DNA of 23,745 nucleotides from MAG-120531 sp041163765 (GTDB taxonomy: Bacteria; Bacteroidota; Bacteroidia; Flavobacteriales; Flavobacteriaceae). Below the pieces are notes generated by a model that had not been told where the DNA came from, did no database searches, and worked only from the letters and a program-made list of their open reading frames with translations. The translations under genes were made by a program, and so were the position numbers. This document shows, one piece after another, positions 1-8,692 of the stretch. The stretch is taken from assembly GCA_041163765.1 (NCBI GenBank), contig JBEAQS010000031.1, forward strand, positions 1 through 23,745, read 5' to 3'. How positions within the stretch are numbered: position 1 is the stretch's first letter; each line of letters starts with the position of its first letter.

Positions 1-1083
1 TTAACAGCTTTGTTAATTCTAGCTTCATGCAACAAAAATTCGTACACAATTCAAGGTAATGCCTCGGCGGTCGCAGACAGCACCATGGTATACCTTCAAG
101 TAATTGAAAACCAAACTCAACAAAAGATTATTGATTCTACACAAGTTTTTTCAGGTGTGTTTGCCTTTGAGGGTGAGCAGGAACTTCCTGAAATGCATTA
201 TGTGTTGATCGAAAACCTCAATGGGGCCATCCCGGTTGTTTTAGAACCAGGAGCCATCAAGGTGGATGTGCCGGGCGATAATTTGCGGGAAGCAAAAAGC
301 ACGGGTACCCCTCAAAACGACCTGTTGCAAAAATTTATGCAGGAGACACTTCCCTTTAGCGAGCGCGCTATGGGTATTTCTATGGATATGAGTCAAGCAC
401 AGGCTTCTATGGACCAGGAATCCATGAATGCTCTTCGTGAAGAGTATGGCGTTCTTCAAAACGAAGTTCAGCTTTTTGAATTAAATTTCATCAAACAGCA
501 CCCGGATGGATTGATTTCTCTTCTGGTATTGGAGCGTATTTTCGCGAGTATGATGTTGCCTGTTTCCGAGGTGTCCGGACTGTTTGAATCGCTCAGCGAA
601 CCCGTTAAAAAGTCCAGTACAGGTGTCTTGTTGGCCGAGCAGTTAAAAGCCCAACTCAACACCTCAGTTGGTGCAAAAGCCCCAGATTTTGAAGGACCAT
701 CTCCTGAGGGTAAGTCAATTAAACTCTATGAAAACTTAGGCAAAGTAACCCTTGTTGACTTTTGGGCTGCCTGGTGTAAGCCATGTAGAGCCCAAAATCC
801 AGAATTGGTTGAACTCTACAACAAATACCAAAAGGATGGTTTTCAAATCATAGGAGTTTCTTTGGACAAAGAGAAAAAAGATTGGATGGAGGCCATTGAA
901 CAAGATGGTTTAACCTGGCCACAACTATCTCACCTAAAATTATTTGACGGACCCATTGTCGCCCTGTATAATATTCGCGCTATTCCTTCTTCGATTATCC
1001 TAGATGAAAATGGTGTGATCATCGCCAAAGACCTTAGGGGGCCTGAGCTGGTTGCTCAATTGACACAATTATTTGGCTATTAA
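1..1083 (+). CDS. TlpA-family thiol-disulfide oxidoreductase lipoprotein with DUF4369-like N-terminal domain (5' partial)
   Basis: The reading frame is open from base 1, and the true start lies upstream of the window. The first visible residues, LTALLILASC, are the end of a lipoprotein signal peptide with the lipobox LASC, so the mature protein should be lipid-anchored and face the periplasm. About 110 residues of beta-rich sequence follow, resembling the DUF4369 domain found before thioredoxin domains in Bacteroidota. After a helical linker, the C-terminal ~140 residues form a TlpA/AhpC-type thioredoxin fold. Its redox motif WCKPC is at bases 772-786, and the likely cis-Pro is in AIPSS near base 990. 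The expected role is reduction or shuffling of disulfides in exported proteins; the partner is unknown. Its stop codon overlaps that of the convergent rhomboid gene by 4 bp. The family is sure, the substrate is not. Confidence 0.9.
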   Translation, partial: LTALLILASCNKNSYTIQGNASAVADSTMVYLQVIENQTQQKIIDSTQVFSGVFAFEGEQELPEMHYVLIENLNGAIPVVLEPGAIKVDVPGDNLREAKSTGTPQNDLLQKFMQETLPFSERAMGISMDMSQAQASMDQESMNALREEYGVLQNEVQLFELNFIKQHPDGLISLLVLERIFASMMLPVSEVSGLFESLSEPVKKSSTGVLLAEQLKAQLNTSVGAKAPDFEGPSPEGKSIKLYENLGKVTLVDFWAAWCKPCRAQNPELVELYNKYQKDGFQIIGVSLDKEKKDWMEAIEQDGLTWPQLSHLKLFDGPIVALYNIRAIPSSIILDENGVIIAKDLRGPELVAQLTQLFGY

Positions 1084-1718
1084 CGCCTTTTATACGCCCA
1101 GACAAAAAACACTAAAACAGGGAGCAACATCAAAGCCACAGGGCCTAGGTGTTGCTCTACTAATTTTGGGGTCATCAGTATCGGCAGAATTAATCCGAAA
1201 ATGGCGCCCCCAAAATGCGCCGTATGGCCAATTCGATCATTGTTCTTGATCACTCCGTAAAAGGTGTACATCATGTAGAAAAAACCGACCCAATACGCCG
1301 AGAGAGGTATGGGGATAAACAAGATGCCCAGTTGCATGTCTGGGTACAAAGCTATGGAGGTGTATAAAATACCGGTTACTGCACCGCTGGCACCGACAGC
1401 CTGGTAGGATGGTTGATTTTTATGTATCCAATAACTCAACCAGCTACCAGCGTATAAACTCCCTAAATAGCCTATTATAAAGGCGATACTTCCTAAGGTT
1501 TGGATCACTATTGGCGCAAAAAAATAGAGGGTAAACATGTTGAAAATCAGGTGTTGACTATCCACATGTAACCAACCTGAGGTCCACATACGCCAGTGTT
1601 GGCCGCGTTTAATGGCGGATACATCAAAGGCGTAACGATCAAAGAAAGCTCCATCTTTGAAACCTTTCCAACTGACTAGAACATTGGCCGTAAGCACTAA
1701 TAAAAAAAGCAGATGCAT
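1080..1718 (-). CDS. Rhomboid-family intramembrane serine protease
   Basis: A 212-residue polytopic membrane protein with rhomboid hallmarks: WRMWTSGWLHVD followed by HLIFNMF in the first segments, the nucleophile motif GASG (Ser111 counted from the ATG), and HTAHFGG carrying the catalytic His168. Rhomboids cleave transmembrane segments within the inner membrane; the substrate here is unknown. I start it at the ATG at 1718. The frame also opens with a TTG at 1742, but that codon lies inside a TATATTTG promoter element (1747-1740) and would not be transcribed from it. The ATG sits 21 bases downstream of that element. The gene is divergent from the LpxL-like gene, and its stop overlaps that of the TlpA-like gene. 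Family certain, start likely. Confidence 0.93.
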   Translation of the reverse strand: MHLLFLLVLTANVLVSWKGFKDGAFFDRYAFDVSAIKRGQHWRMWTSGWLHVDSQHLIFNMFTLYFFAPIVIQTLGSIAFIIGYLGSLYAGSWLSYWIHKNQPSYQAVGASGAVTGILYTSIALYPDMQLGILFIPIPLSAYWVGFFYMMYTFYGVIKNNDRIGHTAHFGGAIFGLILPILMTPKLVEQHLGPVALMLLPVLVFFVWAYKRR

Positions 1719-1730
1719 TCCTTGGGCGTG

Positions 1731-1757
1731 TTGAGGACTCAAATATATCTATATTTG
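1731..1757 (+). promoter_or_regulatory. Predicted promoter of the LpxL-like gene
   Basis: TATATTTG at 1750-1757 matches the Bacteroidota -7 consensus TAnnTTTG. A TTG at 1731-1733 can serve as the -33 element, with a slightly short 16-nt spacer. The -7 ends only five bases before the ATG at 1763, so the transcript would be leaderless or nearly so. The element is one arm of an 18-bp palindrome whose other arm is the rhomboid -7. Confidence 0.55.
1740..1747 (-). promoter_or_regulatory. Predicted -7 element of the rhomboid gene
   Basis: The reverse strand reads TATATTTG, a match to TAnnTTTG, 21 bases upstream of the rhomboid ATG at 1718. I see no good TTG -33 at the usual 17-23 nt spacing; one at 1763-1761 is only 13 nt away. 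Its position argues against the upstream TTG start codon. Confidence 0.5.
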
Positions 1758-1762
1758 CCCCA

Positions 1763-2659
1763 ATGATCCAGCGAATAATTTTTTTAACTACCTATCCCCT
1801 AATTTGGGCGATTTCAGTACTCCCTCATCGATTTTTTTATGGAGTCTCTGATGTGCTGTCTGGTTTTGTTTTTGGTCTGGTGGGCTACCGCACTAAGTTG
1901 GTGGATAAAAATATAGCGCTTTGTTTTCCTGAGATGAGCGATCAGGAGCGTAAAACGCTCGCTAAAAGGGCCTACAGGCATTTTTTTGATATACTTTTGG
2001 AAATGTTTCGGGCGGATAAATTATCTGAAAATCAGATAAAAAAACAGTTTCAAATAGAAAATCCTGAACTGCTTAAAAGTTTATTGATCCATAAAAATGT
2101 GATTGTCCTCGGGGCACATCATGCCAACTGGGAGTGGATGTCTTCGATCACCTTGTACCACCATATCCAGGGTATGGCTGTATATCAAAAGGTAAACAAT
2201 AGATTTTATGATCAAGCTATCTACAAAATAAGGAGTCATTGGGGCATGGGACTGGTGACCCAAAAAGATTTTTTCAGAACCATATCCGCTCAAGCACAAA
2301 GCAAAGACCACCATTTTTTTGGGATGGTTGCTGACCAATCACCTTTGTTGTCCAAGGCCAAAATGTGGCAATCCTTTATGGGTGTTGAAGTCCCTGTTTT
2401 CGCGGGACCTGAATCCATTGCTACGGCCGTGGATGCTGCGCTTGTTTTTATGGAGGTAGATCAAGTTAAACGCGGCTATTACCGCGTTCAACTGAAATTG
2501 ATCACCGATGATCCTAAGTCTTTGTCGCCAGGAGTGATCACTCGGCAGTATTTGGATTTAGTTGAGGCACAGATCCGCCGTCAGCCCCATTGCTATATGT
2601 GGACACACAATCGATGGAAACATCAGGGGAAAAAACCTATCCAAGACCCAATTCACTGA
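1763..2659 (+). CDS. LpxL/HtrB-type lysophospholipid (lipid A) acyltransferase
   Basis: 298 residues, the usual length of the lipid A late acyltransferase family. After a hydrophobic N-terminal anchor, the HX4E catalytic motif appears as HHANWE (His119, Glu124). Later family features include GMVADQSP and the FAGPESIATAVDAALVFMEV segment. The enzyme would add a secondary acyl chain to lipid A or a related lipid at the inner face of the cytoplasmic membrane. The Bacteroidota also use this family for amino-lipid acylation, so the acceptor cannot be named. The 3' end overlaps convergent glmM by 23 bp, with no terminator between them. Family certain, substrate open. Confidence 0.93.
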   Translation: MIQRIIFLTTYPLIWAISVLPHRFFYGVSDVLSGFVFGLVGYRTKLVDKNIALCFPEMSDQERKTLAKRAYRHFFDILLEMFRADKLSENQIKKQFQIENPELLKSLLIHKNVIVLGAHHANWEWMSSITLYHHIQGMAVYQKVNNRFYDQAIYKIRSHWGMGLVTQKDFFRTISAQAQSKDHHFFGMVADQSPLLSKAKMWQSFMGVEVPVFAGPESIATAVDAALVFMEVDQVKRGYYRVQLKLITDDPKSLSPGVITRQYLDLVEAQIRRQPHCYMWTHNRWKHQGKKPIQDPIH

Positions 2660-4025
2660 TTTGTCGCATCGCTCGATGAGCAAGCGCATCAGCTTCTTGT
2701 TGGGTAGGTGCTTCGGTATAAATACGCACAATGGGTTCCGTGTTAGACTTCCTCATGTGAATCCAACCATGGGCTAAATCGATTTTAAGTCCGTCAATCG
2801 CAGACTTTTGTTCGTTGGGATAGTGTTGTTCCATCGCGATAAGTAAAGCATCTACGTCGACTTTTGGGTCCAACACAATTTTTTCTTTACTCATGTAATA
2901 AACGGGATACTGCTTGCGCAATTCAGAAACCGAAGTCTTTTTTTCTGCTAAAAGCATTAAAAATAACGCCGTCCCAACTAAGGCATCACGACCGTAGTGA
3001 CTGGCGGGATAAATAATTCCTCCATTGCCCTCTCCCCCAATAACCACTTGATTTTTTTTCATGGCCTCCACCACATTGACCTCTCCTACGGCCGCACTGA
3101 CATATCGACCTTGGTGTTTAAGGGTCACATCCCGGAGCGCACGAGTGGATGATAGGTTGGAACAGGTTGCTCCGGGTGTTTTTGACAAAACATAATCCGC
3201 ACAAGCCACCAATGTATATTCCTCACCAAACATAGTGCCATCTTCAGAAATAAAGGCCAAACGATCAACATCTGGATCAACCACAATTCCCAAGTCTGCT
3301 TTTTGAGCGACCACCTCGTGCATGATGACCCCTAAGTGTTGGGCCAAGGGCTCAGGATTATGAGGAAATTGTCCCGTGGGTTCGCCGTATAGGGTGATGA
3401 CTTCAACACCCAAGCGCTCCAAAAGTGCCGGAATAAAGACACCGCCAGAAGAGTGCACTCCATCGACAACTACTTTAAATCCAGCCTGTTGAATGGTTTT
3501 TGCATCTACTAGGTCTAAAGCCAGAACCGCATCTATATGTTTATTCATGTACGTGTCATCGGCAGTTATGGTGCCTAAGTCATCCACTTCACTGAAACAG
3601 AACGCCTCTTGCTCTACCCAGGTCAATATTTGTGCCCCTGCTTCTGCATCGATAAATTCACCCAAATGGTTGAGTAACTTTAAGGCATTCCATTCTTTGG
3701 GGTTGTGACTAGCCGTGAGTATGATACCTCCTTGGGCAGCCTCCATAGGAACGGCTATTTCAACGGTTGGTGTGGTAGATAATCCAAGATCAATTACATC
3801 GATACCCATGCCTACCAGCGTTTGGCAAACCAACGATTGGATCATCGGACCAGAGGGTCTTGCGTCTCTGCCAACCACTACTTTAATGCGCGTGTTTGGG
3901 TGCTTAGACTTAAGCCAAGTTCCGTATGCAGCACTAAATTTAACGGCGTCTAACGGGGTGAGGTTCTCTTGTGGAACGCCACCGATGGTTCCTCGAATAC
4001 CGGAAATAGATTTGATTAAAGTCAT
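2637..4025 (-). CDS. glmM: Phosphoglucosamine mutase
   Basis: 462 residues of the alpha-D-phosphohexomutase superfamily. Visible motifs are the phosphoserine loop TASHNP (Ser106), the Mg-binding loop DPDVDR (Asp250, Asp252, Asp254), the sugar-binding loop GEGNGG (331-336) and the phosphate-binding loop RKSNTEP (425-431). It should convert glucosamine-6-phosphate to glucosamine-1-phosphate for UDP-GlcNAc, feeding peptidoglycan and lipid A. That role fits the LpxL-like gene it converges with. The N-terminus MTLIKSISGIRGTIGG is the standard start for the Bacteroidota form. GlmM is the best call, though phosphomannomutase activity cannot be excluded from sequence. A promoter element lies 16 bases upstream of the ATG. 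Confidence 0.92.
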   Translation of the reverse strand: MTLIKSISGIRGTIGGVPQENLTPLDAVKFSAAYGTWLKSKHPNTRIKVVVGRDARPSGPMIQSLVCQTLVGMGIDVIDLGLSTTPTVEIAVPMEAAQGGIILTASHNPKEWNALKLLNHLGEFIDAEAGAQILTWVEQEAFCFSEVDDLGTITADDTYMNKHIDAVLALDLVDAKTIQQAGFKVVVDGVHSSGGVFIPALLERLGVEVITLYGEPTGQFPHNPEPLAQHLGVIMHEVVAQKADLGIVVDPDVDRLAFISEDGTMFGEEYTLVACADYVLSKTPGATCSNLSSTRALRDVTLKHQGRYVSAAVGEVNVVEAMKKNQVVIGGEGNGGIIYPASHYGRDALVGTALFLMLLAEKKTSVSELRKQYPVYYMSKEKIVLDPKVDVDALLIAMEQHYPNEQKSAIDGLKIDLAHGWIHMRKSNTEPIVRIYTEAPTQQEADALAHRAMRQISELGLG

Positions 4026-4041
4026 GAATTAGATTTGAATT

Positions 4042-4049
4042 CAAATATA
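4042..4049 (-). promoter_or_regulatory. Predicted -7 element of glmM
   Basis: The reverse strand reads TATATTTG, a full match to TAnnTTTG, 16 bases before the glmM ATG. No TTG lies at the standard -33 distance (the nearest is 12 nt upstream). It overlaps a perfect 14-bp palindrome at 4033-4046, and TAGATTTG on the opposite strand at 4030-4037 also matches the -7 consensus. Confidence 0.5.
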
Positions 4050-4095
4050 TAAATCCTCCAGCAATACTAGGTTAGGAATAATGAATCAAGAGTTG

Positions 4096-4103
4096 TAAGT
4101 TTA
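4096..4103 (+). promoter_or_regulatory. Weak candidate -7 element of ggt
   Basis: TAAGTTTA matches TAnnTTTG at all fixed positions but the last. It lies 16 bases before the ggt ATG, the same distance seen for better-matching elements in this window. No TTG is present at the -33 distance. The only other candidate is TAGATTTG at 4030-4037. Confidence 0.28.
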
Positions 4104-4119
4104 GTTTAAATTGTTGTGT

Positions 4120-5799
4120 ATGCGTTATTCTATTACCTCTATAGCCTGTCTGGTGGCTTTTACCGTGTTTGGCCAATCCCCCGAAAGAGGACTCATGGCC
4201 CAGAAAGCTCTAGTAGTTTCCGCTAGAGCTGAAGCGTCGCAGATCGGTGCGGATATTCTTAAAAAAGGCGGGAATGCTTTTGATGCGATGATTGCCACTG
4301 ACTTAGCTCTGGCTGTATCCTTTCCCTTTGCCGGGAATATTGGTGGCGGTGGATTTATGGTCTATCGTTTAAACGATGGTTCGTATGGAGCATTAGATTA
4401 TCGAGAAAAAGCCCCTGCGGCCGCACATCGAGATATGTATTTGGATGAAAACGGCGAGGTGATACCCCAAAAAAGCACCCTAGGGGCAACTGCGGTGGGT
4501 GTTCCAGGAACCATCGCAGGTTTGTATGCGGTACATCAAAAATTTGGGTCTTTGCCTTGGAGCGAATTGGTTCAGCCTGCGATAGATTTGGCCCAAAATG
4601 GTATTGTCGTCACAGAACGTCAGGCTCAATCCTTGTCCGGCTCACGTGAATTGATGGTCCGAGTGAATCACCCCAAAAGTTTATACGCACAGCCCTACCA
4701 ATCTGGTGATGTGATCAAAAACCCCGCATTGGCCCGCACGCTGTCCACGATTGCCCAAAAAGGCCATGATGGATTTTATCGCGGTGAGGTCGCCCAAAAA
4801 ATTACCTCGTTAGTTCAGGAAAAAGGAGGATTTATCACCCTAAAAGATCTGGCTGATTACCAGGCGGTTTGGAGAAAACCTATAGTTTTTCCGTACAAAG
4901 ACCTCAATATCATATCTATGAGTCCCCCAAGCAGTGGAGGGGTCACTCTAGCGCAAATGTTTGGCATGCTGAAGCAAGAGTCTTTTGATTCGCTTTCAGG
5001 TTGGAATACTGCGGCCATACACGCTTCTGTCGAAGTAGCGAGACGTGCTTATGCGGATAGAAATTATTATCTGGGGGATCCTGATTTTGTGGCCATCGAT
5101 ATTCAGTCGCTGACCAGTCCCCAGTATTTGACCAGCAGAATGAATTCATTTGATTTTAATCGCGCTACGCCTTCGGAACAAGTTAGTCAGGGTCAGCCCC
5201 AAACATGGGAAAGCGATCAAACTACGCATTATTCAATTGTCGATGCTCAGGGCAATGCGGTGGCGGTGACAACAACGTTAAACGGCGCGTATGGATCCAA
5301 ATTATTCAGCGATGATCTGGGGATGTTTTTTAATAATGAGATGGATGACTTTAGCGCGAAAGCGGGTGTGCCAAATATGTTTGGATTAATCGGAGCTGCA
5401 GCCAATGAAATCGCTCCAGGAAAGCGCATGTTGTCCAGTATGACACCCACGATTGTCGAGCGCGACGGCCAATTATGGGCTGTGGTAGGTACACCTGGTG
5501 GCTCCACCATTATTTCGGCTGTTTTTCAAACCATTTTAAGCTTGAGAGAATTCGGTATGGGGATGCAGGAAGCGGTTAATGCACCTCGTTTTCATCACCA
5601 ATGGCTACCGGACGTTTTGGTCATGGAACCCAACAGGTTTCCCGAATCCATAATTAATTCATTGATGGATATGGGGCACCAAGTCAATCAACAACAATCG
5701 AGAATTATCGGTAAAGTTGACGCAATCCTGGTTTTAAAGGATGGTACACTCGAGGCAGGAGCTGATCCACGAGGTGATGATGCTGCCCGCGGATTCTAG
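4120..5799 (+). CDS. ggt: Secreted gamma-glutamyltranspeptidase
   Basis: 559 residues from the ATG at 4120. Two in-frame TTG codons at 4111 and 4114 precede it but leave no room for a leader. Residues 1-18 form a signal-peptidase-I signal peptide, cleaved before Gln19. The heavy-subunit features are present, including GGGGFMV and DYREKAPAAA. The autoprocessing site is TTHYS, with nucleophile Thr368 becoming the N-terminus of the small subunit. NNEMDDFSAK, an intact lid-loop region and GTPGGSTII follow. It should process itself and hydrolyse or transfer gamma-glutamyl groups from glutathione and similar compounds in the periplasm. All key residues look intact. It is divergent from glmM and 55 bp upstream of uvrA, with no clear terminator in between. 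Confidence 0.95.
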   Translation: MRYSITSIACLVAFTVFGQSPERGLMAQKALVVSARAEASQIGADILKKGGNAFDAMIATDLALAVSFPFAGNIGGGGFMVYRLNDGSYGALDYREKAPAAAHRDMYLDENGEVIPQKSTLGATAVGVPGTIAGLYAVHQKFGSLPWSELVQPAIDLAQNGIVVTERQAQSLSGSRELMVRVNHPKSLYAQPYQSGDVIKNPALARTLSTIAQKGHDGFYRGEVAQKITSLVQEKGGFITLKDLADYQAVWRKPIVFPYKDLNIISMSPPSSGGVTLAQMFGMLKQESFDSLSGWNTAAIHASVEVARRAYADRNYYLGDPDFVAIDIQSLTSPQYLTSRMNSFDFNRATPSEQVSQGQPQTWESDQTTHYSIVDAQGNAVAVTTTLNGAYGSKLFSDDLGMFFNNEMDDFSAKAGVPNMFGLIGAAANEIAPGKRMLSSMTPTIVERDGQLWAVVGTPGGSTIISAVFQTILSLREFGMGMQEAVNAPRFHHQWLPDVLVMEPNRFPESIINSLMDMGHQVNQQQSRIIGKVDAILVLKDGTLEAGADPRGDDAARGF

Positions 5800-5854
5800 C
5801 ACAACATCTTTCTCATGCCCGGTAAATGCGTTAACTTAGCGACTTTGCCAGACC

Positions 5855-8689
5855 ATGGAAGTAGAACAGTTAACGATCGAGGTTCAAGGTGCCCGTGCGC
5901 ACAACCTTAAAAACATAGACATCAGTATTCCCCGGGAACAGTTAGTGGTGATTACTGGGCTTTCTGGCAGCGGCAAATCCTCTCTGGCCTTTGACACCAT
6001 TTATGCGGAAGGACAACGCAGATACATCGACACGTTTTCAGCCTATGCCCGTCAATTCTTAGGAAGTCTAGAGCGGCCAGATGTCGATAAGATTGATGGA
6101 CTTTCTCCAGTCATTGCCATCGAACAAAAAACTACTTCTCGGTCCCCTAGGTCAACTGTGGGTACTACTACGGAGATTTATGACTTCTTGAGACTGCTTT
6201 ATGCCCGTGCTTCAGATGCCTACAGTATGGCCACAGGTGCTTTAATGGTTCAGTACTCAACCCAACAGATGTTGGATCAATTGATCGAACGCAACAAAGG
6301 GCAAAAAATACAAATACTAGCTCCTTTAATCCGCGGAAGAAAAGGTCATTATCGGGAACTCTTTGACCAAATGGCCAAAAAAGGATTTTTAAAAGTTCGG
6401 GTTGATGGTGTATTAGTCGACTTATCTCCTGGAATGAAATTGGATCGGTATAAAGTACACGACATCGAATTGGTTGTCGATCGCTTAGAAGTTAACGATT
6501 CAGATACCTGTCAGACCAGGTTGTTGGGTAGTTTAAGTACAGCTTTAGAGATGGGAGGTGGTAGTTTGATCGTTCTTGCTCAGGATAATCCTAAACCTCA
6601 ATTTTTCAGCAATCAATTGATGTGTCCGGATACAGGTATGGCCTATATGCCTCCAGAGCCTAATACATTTTCGTTTAACTCACCTAAGGGTATGTGTCCT
6701 GACTGTAAGGGTTTAGGAACTCAACACAAAGTTGTGGAACATTTGATTTTCCCCAATCCGAACTGGAGTATTGCCCAGGGAGGTATAGCTCCCTTGGGTG
6801 CGTTTAAAAATAATTGGACGTTCAAACAATTGGCTGCTATTGGACTAAAGTGTGGATTTGACTTGGATACACCAATCGAAAAATTATCTGTGGAAGCCAT
6901 GGAAATGATCCGATTTGGCGCTAAAACCACAGTGGTCGAACCGGCGAGTTCACTTGGAGTCAATAGAACGTACGATATTGATTTTGAAGGTATTGATCGA
7001 TTCATACAACTTCAATACGATCAAGCGCCTACAGCTAGTTTAAAGCGCTGGGCTGCTGGATATATGGAGGAGGTTTTGTGTGCTACTTGTGCAGGAACTC
7101 GTTTGCAAGCGGAAGCGTTACAGTTTAAAATAGCGGGTAAAAACATCGCTGAATTATCCAGTTTGGACCTCGCTGAGTTGATCGAAGTCATCGATCAATG
7201 GCAGGAACAACTCAGGGGTGATCAACGCCTTATCGCTCAAGAGGTCATTAAAGAAATCAAGGCTAGAATTCGATTTTTGTTAGATGTGGGGCTGCACTAT
7301 TTGACTCTAGACCGTTCTGCGGCGACGCTCTCAGGCGGTGAGTCACAACGCATTCGTTTAGCTACCCAGATTGGTGCACAGCTCGTTGGGGTATTGTATA
7401 TTTTGGACGAACCCAGTATTGGACTTCATCAAAGAGATAATATTCGCCTGATCAACTCCTTGATCGCCTTAAGGGATTTAGGTAATTCGGTTTTGGTTGT
7501 GGAACACGACAAAGACATGATTTTGGCTGCTGATCACGTCATCGATATGGGTCCTAAAGCGGGAGTTCACGGGGGTCGTATTGTTTGGCAAGGTGCCCCA
7601 CAAGATTTACCCGGAGCGCAAACTATGACGGCGGATTATTTGACAGGAAAAAGGAAAGTCGTTGAAAAGCGCCCCTATAGATCAGGTAATGGATGGGAGA
7701 TCAAGTTAACTGGTTGCCGGGGACATAACTTAAAGAACATAGATGTTACTTTTCCTCTAGGCATCCTATTAGGTATTAGCGGTGTTTCTGGAAGTGGCAA
7801 ATCTTCATTGATCAATGAGACCCTCTACCCCATTTTAAACAATCATTTTTTTAACGGGGTGATGACCCCTCTTCCCTACGATTCAATTGAGGGATTAGCT
7901 CATTTGGATAAAGTAATTGAGGTGGACCAGTCCCCAATAGGCAGAACTCCTCGGTCTAATCCGGTTACTTATACCGGTGTTTTCGACGACATCCGTCAAC
8001 TATTTAGCAAAACTACCGAGGCTCAAATCAGAGGTTATCAACCAGGCAGATTTAGTTTTAATGTAAAATCCGGTAGATGCGAAACCTGTGAAGGAGGTGG
8101 ATACAGGGCTATTGAAATGAACTTTCTACCCGATGTGTATGTATTGTGTGAGTCTTGTCAGGGTAAGCGATTTAATCGAGAAACTCTGGACATTCGGTTT
8201 AAAGGAAAATCAATTGCTGATGTCCTTGAAATGACTATAGATCAAGGTGTTCAGTTTTTTGAGTCCATCCCTAAAATCTATCGGGTGTTAAAAACGCTGC
8301 AAGAAGTTGGACTTGGTTATATACAGTTGGGTCAGTCTTCAACAACCCTTTCGGGTGGGGAAGCTCAGCGGGTAAAGCTCGCTACAGAGCTCTCCAAAAA
8401 AGCAACAGGTAAAACGATGTATATCCTTGACGAGCCGACTACAGGACTTCATTTTGAGGATATTTCCGTACTTTTAGGAGTTTTGCAAAAACTGGTGGAC
8501 AAGGGCAATACCGTGGTAGTTATCGAACATAATTTGGATGTATTAATGGCCTGTGATCACTTGATAGACATAGGACCAGAGGCTGGACGCTTCGGCGGAA
8601 CCATCACCGCTCAGGGTACGCCCGAAGAGGTAGCCAACCATCCTCAAAGTCACACAGGCATTTATTTGAAAAAAGAATTTAATCTCTAG
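5855..8689 (+). CDS. uvrA: Excinuclease ABC subunit A
   Basis: 944 residues, close to E. coli UvrA. It carries two ABC ATPase modules: Walker A GLSGSGKSS (35-43) and GVSGSGKSS (643-651), and signatures LSGGESQR and LSGGEAQR, each followed by an ILDEP Walker B. The C-terminal zinc module is intact (Cys742, 745, 765, 768). The first zinc module has lost one ligand: the leading CxxC reads CPDT (Cys257, Thr260) while CPDC at 281-284 is kept. UvrA recognises bulky DNA lesions and loads UvrB in nucleotide excision repair. It starts a tight cluster, with the LOG gene beginning 3 bp after its stop. A weak TAACTTAG at 5832-5839 is the only promoter-like element upstream. Confidence 0.97.
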   Translation: MEVEQLTIEVQGARAHNLKNIDISIPREQLVVITGLSGSGKSSLAFDTIYAEGQRRYIDTFSAYARQFLGSLERPDVDKIDGLSPVIAIEQKTTSRSPRSTVGTTTEIYDFLRLLYARASDAYSMATGALMVQYSTQQMLDQLIERNKGQKIQILAPLIRGRKGHYRELFDQMAKKGFLKVRVDGVLVDLSPGMKLDRYKVHDIELVVDRLEVNDSDTCQTRLLGSLSTALEMGGGSLIVLAQDNPKPQFFSNQLMCPDTGMAYMPPEPNTFSFNSPKGMCPDCKGLGTQHKVVEHLIFPNPNWSIAQGGIAPLGAFKNNWTFKQLAAIGLKCGFDLDTPIEKLSVEAMEMIRFGAKTTVVEPASSLGVNRTYDIDFEGIDRFIQLQYDQAPTASLKRWAAGYMEEVLCATCAGTRLQAEALQFKIAGKNIAELSSLDLAELIEVIDQWQEQLRGDQRLIAQEVIKEIKARIRFLLDVGLHYLTLDRSAATLSGGESQRIRLATQIGAQLVGVLYILDEPSIGLHQRDNIRLINSLIALRDLGNSVLVVEHDKDMILAADHVIDMGPKAGVHGGRIVWQGAPQDLPGAQTMTADYLTGKRKVVEKRPYRSGNGWEIKLTGCRGHNLKNIDVTFPLGILLGISGVSGSGKSSLINETLYPILNNHFFNGVMTPLPYDSIEGLAHLDKVIEVDQSPIGRTPRSNPVTYTGVFDDIRQLFSKTTEAQIRGYQPGRFSFNVKSGRCETCEGGGYRAIEMNFLPDVYVLCESCQGKRFNRETLDIRFKGKSIADVLEMTIDQGVQFFESIPKIYRVLKTLQEVGLGYIQLGQSSTTLSGGEAQRVKLATELSKKATGKTMYILDEPTTGLHFEDISVLLGVLQKLVDKGNTVVVIEHNLDVLMACDHLIDIGPEAGRFGGTITAQGTPEEVANHPQSHTGIYLKKEFNL

Positions 8690-8692
8690 CAC

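Noticed and set aside
3715..4032. Open frame of about 105 codons antisense to the start of glmM
   Set aside because: It lies entirely on the complement of well-supported glmM coding sequence, lacks a recognisable domain and looks like a codon-bias shadow. The same holds for the antisense frames inside uvrA, E1, uvrD and ggt.
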